A DNA stretch of 8,046 nt from an uncultured Prevotellaceae bacterium (GTDB lineage Bacteria; Bacteroidota; Bacteroidia; Bacteroidales; Bacteroidaceae): assembly GCA_937877625.1 (NCBI GenBank), contig CALFJG010000079.1:1-8046 (forward strand), in the 5' to 3' direction. A model generated the notes under the pieces. It saw only the letters and a program-made list of their open reading frames with translations, ran no database searches and was not told where the DNA came from. Shown here in pieces: positions 5,815 to 8,046 of this stretch (positions are counted from its first letter, which is position 1; each line of letters starts with the position of its first letter). A program made the translations under genes and the position numbers.

Positions 5815-7218
5815 ATGACCATACAAGAAATAACAACTCGTAAGGAAGACCAAACATTTGATTGCAAGAGCATTCAAATAGAGCCGAAGGCGTTGGCTGT
5901 ACCCATTGTGGCAATGGCCAATTCAGACGGTGGTGTGATTGCCATTGGAGTTTCGGATAAAACTCGGAAGATTGAAGGGATTGACCAGCATGCGGAGAAG
6001 TTGAACGAGCTGCTGCGTGTGCCGTTTGATTTCTGCAATCCATCGGTTTCTGTGACTTGTTCATACATACCTTGCACGGATAATGAGGGGAATGAGAACC
6101 GTATCTTGTTGATGGAAATACCAGCCAGTTCAAGTCTGCATACCAATCAAGCAGATGAAGCATTTATGCGTGTGGGTGACAAGAGTCGGAAACTAACGTT
6201 TGACGAGCGTTTGCAACTTATGTACGACAAAGGCGAACGCTACTACGAAGATACTGCAGTGTATGGCGCAACCATCGATGACATCGATATGGATGCTGTT
6301 ACCGACTATGCAAAATTGCTCGGATATGGAAAAAGTCCCCTGCAATACTTGCGAGAGAATAATGGTTTTGTGATTACCAACAAGAAAGGTGAAGAGTATG
6401 TGAGTACCGTATGTATTCTTCTCTTTGGCAAGAATCCCCAGAAGTTCTTCCCTCGGGCTCGTACTCGCTTCATCAGATACGAGGGCATTGAAGAAAAGGT
6501 CGGTGTCGAGATGAACGTCGTTAAGGATGTGACTTTTGAGGGAACCATCTTGAACCAAGTCAAGAAGACGATTGAGTTTATCGAGACTCAGGTTCGCGAG
6601 CATACATTTCTGGGACAACATGCTCAATTTGTGACAAAACGTGACTACCCAGAGTTCGTCATTCAAGAGATGACAGTCAATGCTTGCTGCCATAGAGCCT
6701 ACAATATCAAGGGTACGGAAATACAGATTAAGATGTTTGACGACAGACTGGTGTTTGAGTCTCCAGGCAAACTCCCAGGACAAGTAAAACCTAACAACAT
6801 CCGGCATACTCACTTCTCTCGTAATCCGAAAATAGCAGCTTTCCTCAAAGCATATCATTTTGTGAAGGAGTTTGGTGAGGGCTTTGATCGTATCTGTCGT
6901 GAACAAGAGGCTAATGGCGCGAAAGTTCCATCTTTCAGAACTGACGAGTTCATCCTAAAGATTACGGTATCAAAGGTGACTGAAAAAGTGAAAGTAAAAG
7001 TCACAGAAAACATTAACGTCACAGAAAACGTCACAGAAACGTCACAGAAAATTATCGACCTGATAAAGGAGGATTCTTATATTTCAACCTCTAAAATGGC
7101 TGAAATAATAGGTGTTAACAGGAGAAACATTGCAAGAAACATCAAAAAGCTACAAGAGCAAGGTGCTGTTCGTCGAGTAGGTCCAGACAAAGGTGGCTTC
7201 TGGGAAGTAATAGTTTAA
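5815..7218 (+). CDS. AlbA_2 (Schlafen-type) / HATPase_c_4 / winged-helix protein
   Basis: The 467-residue product has three parts. Residues about 11-128 are an AlbA_2 domain: EDQTFDCKSI, then PIVAMANSDGGVIAIGVSD (30-48) and EAFMRVGDKSRKLT (115-128). Residues about 280-362 match the HATPase_c_4 domain seen in RecG-like COG2865 proteins: EMTVNACCHRAY (285-296), FESPGKLPGQV (314-324), HFSRNPKIAAFL (333-344) and EFGEGFDRI (352-360). A Val-Thr-Glu repeat linker (386-410) leads to a winged helix (about 411-467) with TSKMAEIIGVNRRNIARNIKKL as a likely DNA-recognition region (written here in part: IIGVNRRNI, 431-439). Such proteins are often called ATP-binding transcriptional regulators; roles are mostly unknown and some relatives occur in defence settings. 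The ORF appears complete and intact, 38 bp after the nuclease remnant, and its composition differs from the flanking housekeeping genes. Confidence 0.85.
   Translation: MTIQEITTRKEDQTFDCKSIQIEPKALAVPIVAMANSDGGVIAIGVSDKTRKIEGIDQHAEKLNELLRVPFDFCNPSVSVTCSYIPCTDNEGNENRILLMEIPASSSLHTNQADEAFMRVGDKSRKLTFDERLQLMYDKGERYYEDTAVYGATIDDIDMDAVTDYAKLLGYGKSPLQYLRENNGFVITNKKGEEYVSTVCILLFGKNPQKFFPRARTRFIRYEGIEEKVGVEMNVVKDVTFEGTILNQVKKTIEFIETQVREHTFLGQHAQFVTKRDYPEFVIQEMTVNACCHRAYNIKGTEIQIKMFDDRLVFESPGKLPGQVKPNNIRHTHFSRNPKIAAFLKAYHFVKEFGEGFDRICREQEANGAKVPSFRTDEFILKITVSKVTEKVKVKVTENINVTENVTETSQKIIDLIKEDSYISTSKMAEIIGVNRRNIARNIKKLQEQGAVRRVGPDKGGFWEVIV
7000..7050 (+). repeat. GTCACAGAAA direct repeats inside the AlbA_2 gene linker
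   Basis: Four copies of GTCACAGAAA begin at 7000, 7018, 7030 and 7041, so intervals are 18, 12 and 11 bp. The first three are read as VTEN, VTEN and VTET; the last falls one base out of phase and is read as SQK. Val-Thr-Glu-rich linkers before the C-terminal winged helix are known in this protein family. Loss or gain of one 11-bp step would shift the frame and remove the winged helix, while the 12-bp step would not. Confidence 0.7.
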
Positions 7219-7314
7219 GCCTTGGTGTTCAAGCAAAACAATAAAAAGCCCAACTGATTTTCCTAATCTGCTATATGGGATGCCCGTTCCCCTATTGACT
7301 TGCGAAACTTGATT

Positions 7315-7947
7315 ATGATAATCCTTCCCTCGGCATACTTAGCCCCCGTGGGCTATTATAGTTATCTCGCTTCTGGCAATCAAACGGTAAGAGATGTGGG
7401 TGAGCACTTTGTGAAACAGACCTATCGCAACCGCTGTCGGATACTCGGTGCTCGCGGTGTGGAAACATTAGTAGTGCCGATAGAACACGCTGGGAGTGCC
7501 ACCCACCAAGCTATTAAAGACCTGCGCATTAGCACACACGAACCCCACTGGCAACGCCACCATTGGCACAGTCTGCGTACGGCTTACGAAGGGACACCTT
7601 TTTTTATGTTCTACGCCGATGACTTGAAGCCGCTCTACGAACGACCTTACACTTTCCTCTGCGATTGGAACACCGACCTGGAAAACACTATCTGCCAGTT
7701 ACTTGGGCTTCAACAAACAATAGCAACAAGCACCACGTACATCGTAGCCACAAATTGTGACACCGATCTCCGCAAGAATTTTTCAACGAAAGCTCATTCC
7801 CTACCTTGGAACACCCCCATACCATATTGGCAAATCCACGCCGCACCTGGCTCTTTTGTACCAAACCTTAGCATCGTAGATCTTCTTTTCAACCTCGGGC
7901 CAGAAGCCAGATTGCTCCTACAACATTCATCATCTACAGAGGCCTAA
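7315..7947 (+). CDS. WbqC-like family protein
   Basis: The 210-residue product matches the Bacteroidota WbqC-like family. It has an N-terminal LPSAYLAPVGYYSYLASG, then FVKQTYRNRCRILGARG, a central DLRISTHEPHWQRHHWHSLRTAYEG written here in pieces (DLRIS; HWHSLRTAYEG; PFFMFYADDLKPLY), and the C-terminal PNLSIVDLLFNLGPEA. The biochemical role is unknown; the name comes from a gene in O-antigen loci, and glycan involvement is inference. An in-frame TTG at 7300 is possible, but the ATG at 7315 gives the start expected from homology (MIILPSAYLAP). In relatives I recall this gene close behind lepB; here it lies 2.8 kb away with 96 bp of upstream sequence that has no visible TAnnTTTG promoter. It may rely on read-through from the AlbA_2 gene. 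Confidence 0.85.
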   Translation: MIILPSAYLAPVGYYSYLASGNQTVRDVGEHFVKQTYRNRCRILGARGVETLVVPIEHAGSATHQAIKDLRISTHEPHWQRHHWHSLRTAYEGTPFFMFYADDLKPLYERPYTFLCDWNTDLENTICQLLGLQQTIATSTTYIVATNCDTDLRKNFSTKAHSLPWNTPIPYWQIHAAPGSFVPNLSIVDLLFNLGPEARLLLQHSSSTEA

Positions 7948-7975
7948 GCCCTCCCTTCAAGAGGTAGGACATACT

Positions 7976-8000
7976 CTATGCCGAAAAAAATGGCGTATAG
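7976..8000. other. hairpin-like inverted repeat after the WbqC-like gene
   Basis: CTATGCC and GGC-GT-ATAG can pair across a GAAAAAAAT loop with a two-base bulge. No T run follows (AGGTCAAATT), so it is not a good intrinsic terminator. An ATG at 7978 within it opens a frame that stays open to the window edge (MPKKMAYRSN...), preceded by GAGGTAGGA. With only 23 codons visible and no match I recognise, it is a weak candidate for the start of a next gene. Confidence 0.25.
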
Positions 8001-8046
8001 GTCAAATTGCAGGCTGAAATCTCTGTATCTTGTTGTTTTTCAATGC

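Larger units (their letters stand above)
4492..7299. other. probable acquired accessory segment between lepB and the WbqC-like gene
   Basis: Hand-counted 60-base lines inside this segment give 28/60 (5041-5100), 21/60 (6361-6420), 26/60 (6661-6720) and 25/60 (6841-6900) GC. Lines in dapB and lepB give 35/60 (2701-2760), 39/60 (3481-3540) and 32/60 (4381-4440). Skew also differs: 2881-2940 in dapB has 23 C and 10 G, while 6841-6900 has 9 C and 16 G. Content is accessory: a broken NurA-like gene and an AlbA_2 protein. Boundaries are approximate, taken as the flanking gene ends. No integrase, transposase, tRNA or convincing direct repeat was found at either end. Confidence 0.5.

Noticed and set aside
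4563..7301. TTGACTT at 4563-4569 and 7295-7301 as insertion-site direct repeats
   Set aside because: Seven bases, flanked by unrelated sequence and not at the gene-end boundaries; easily chance.

Overview
This window looks like chromosomal DNA from a Bacteroidota bacterium, most likely order Bacteroidales and perhaps Prevotellaceae. The evidence is several lineage-typical proteins (a DUF4827-type lipoprotein with an acidic run after its lipid cysteine, a very long type I signal peptidase, a WbqC-like protein). Promoters also match the Bacteroidota -7 consensus TAnnTTTG instead of a TATAAT box. Genus and species cannot be fixed from sequence alone.

Layout. Positions 1-135 hold a degenerate array of A-tract/T-tract repeats spaced about 20-23 bp apart. 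Two genes follow on the minus strand: a small HExxH-containing membrane-associated protein (288-686) and a DUF4827-like lipoprotein (891-1571). A divergent intergenic region (1572-1845) carries a Bacteroidota-type promoter on each strand. Rightward genes are a DUF721/DciA-like protein (1846-2136), dapB (2285-3040) and a long lepB (3052-4491), with dapB and lepB only 11 bp apart. A WbqC-like protein (7315-7947) follows, and then a tail with no clear gene.

Between lepB and the WbqC-like gene lies about 2.8 kb of different character. Sampled coding lines there have 35-47% GC, against 53-65% in sampled lines of dapB and lepB. The plus strand has G>C in the sampled lines of the insert and C>G in the flanks. 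The insert holds a gene-poor leader (4492-4805), a broken NurA-like nuclease gene (4806-5776; frameshift at a GTGTGTGG tract, apparently also shortened at the 3' end) and an intact Schlafen AlbA_2 / HATPase / winged-helix protein (5815-7218). I read this as an acquired accessory insertion into a housekeeping block, with one decaying and one intact gene. No integrase, transposase or clear direct repeat is visible, so the mechanism is unknown.

Functions. The housekeeping genes cover lysine/diaminopimelate synthesis (DapB), protein export (LepB), probable replication-helicase loading (DUF721) and a glycan-related family (WbqC). The accessory genes suggest DNA metabolism, defence or regulation, but no complete known system is present: the NurA partner HerA is absent. 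The best candidates for something undescribed are the AlbA_2 protein beside a dead nuclease, and the phased A-tract repeat array.
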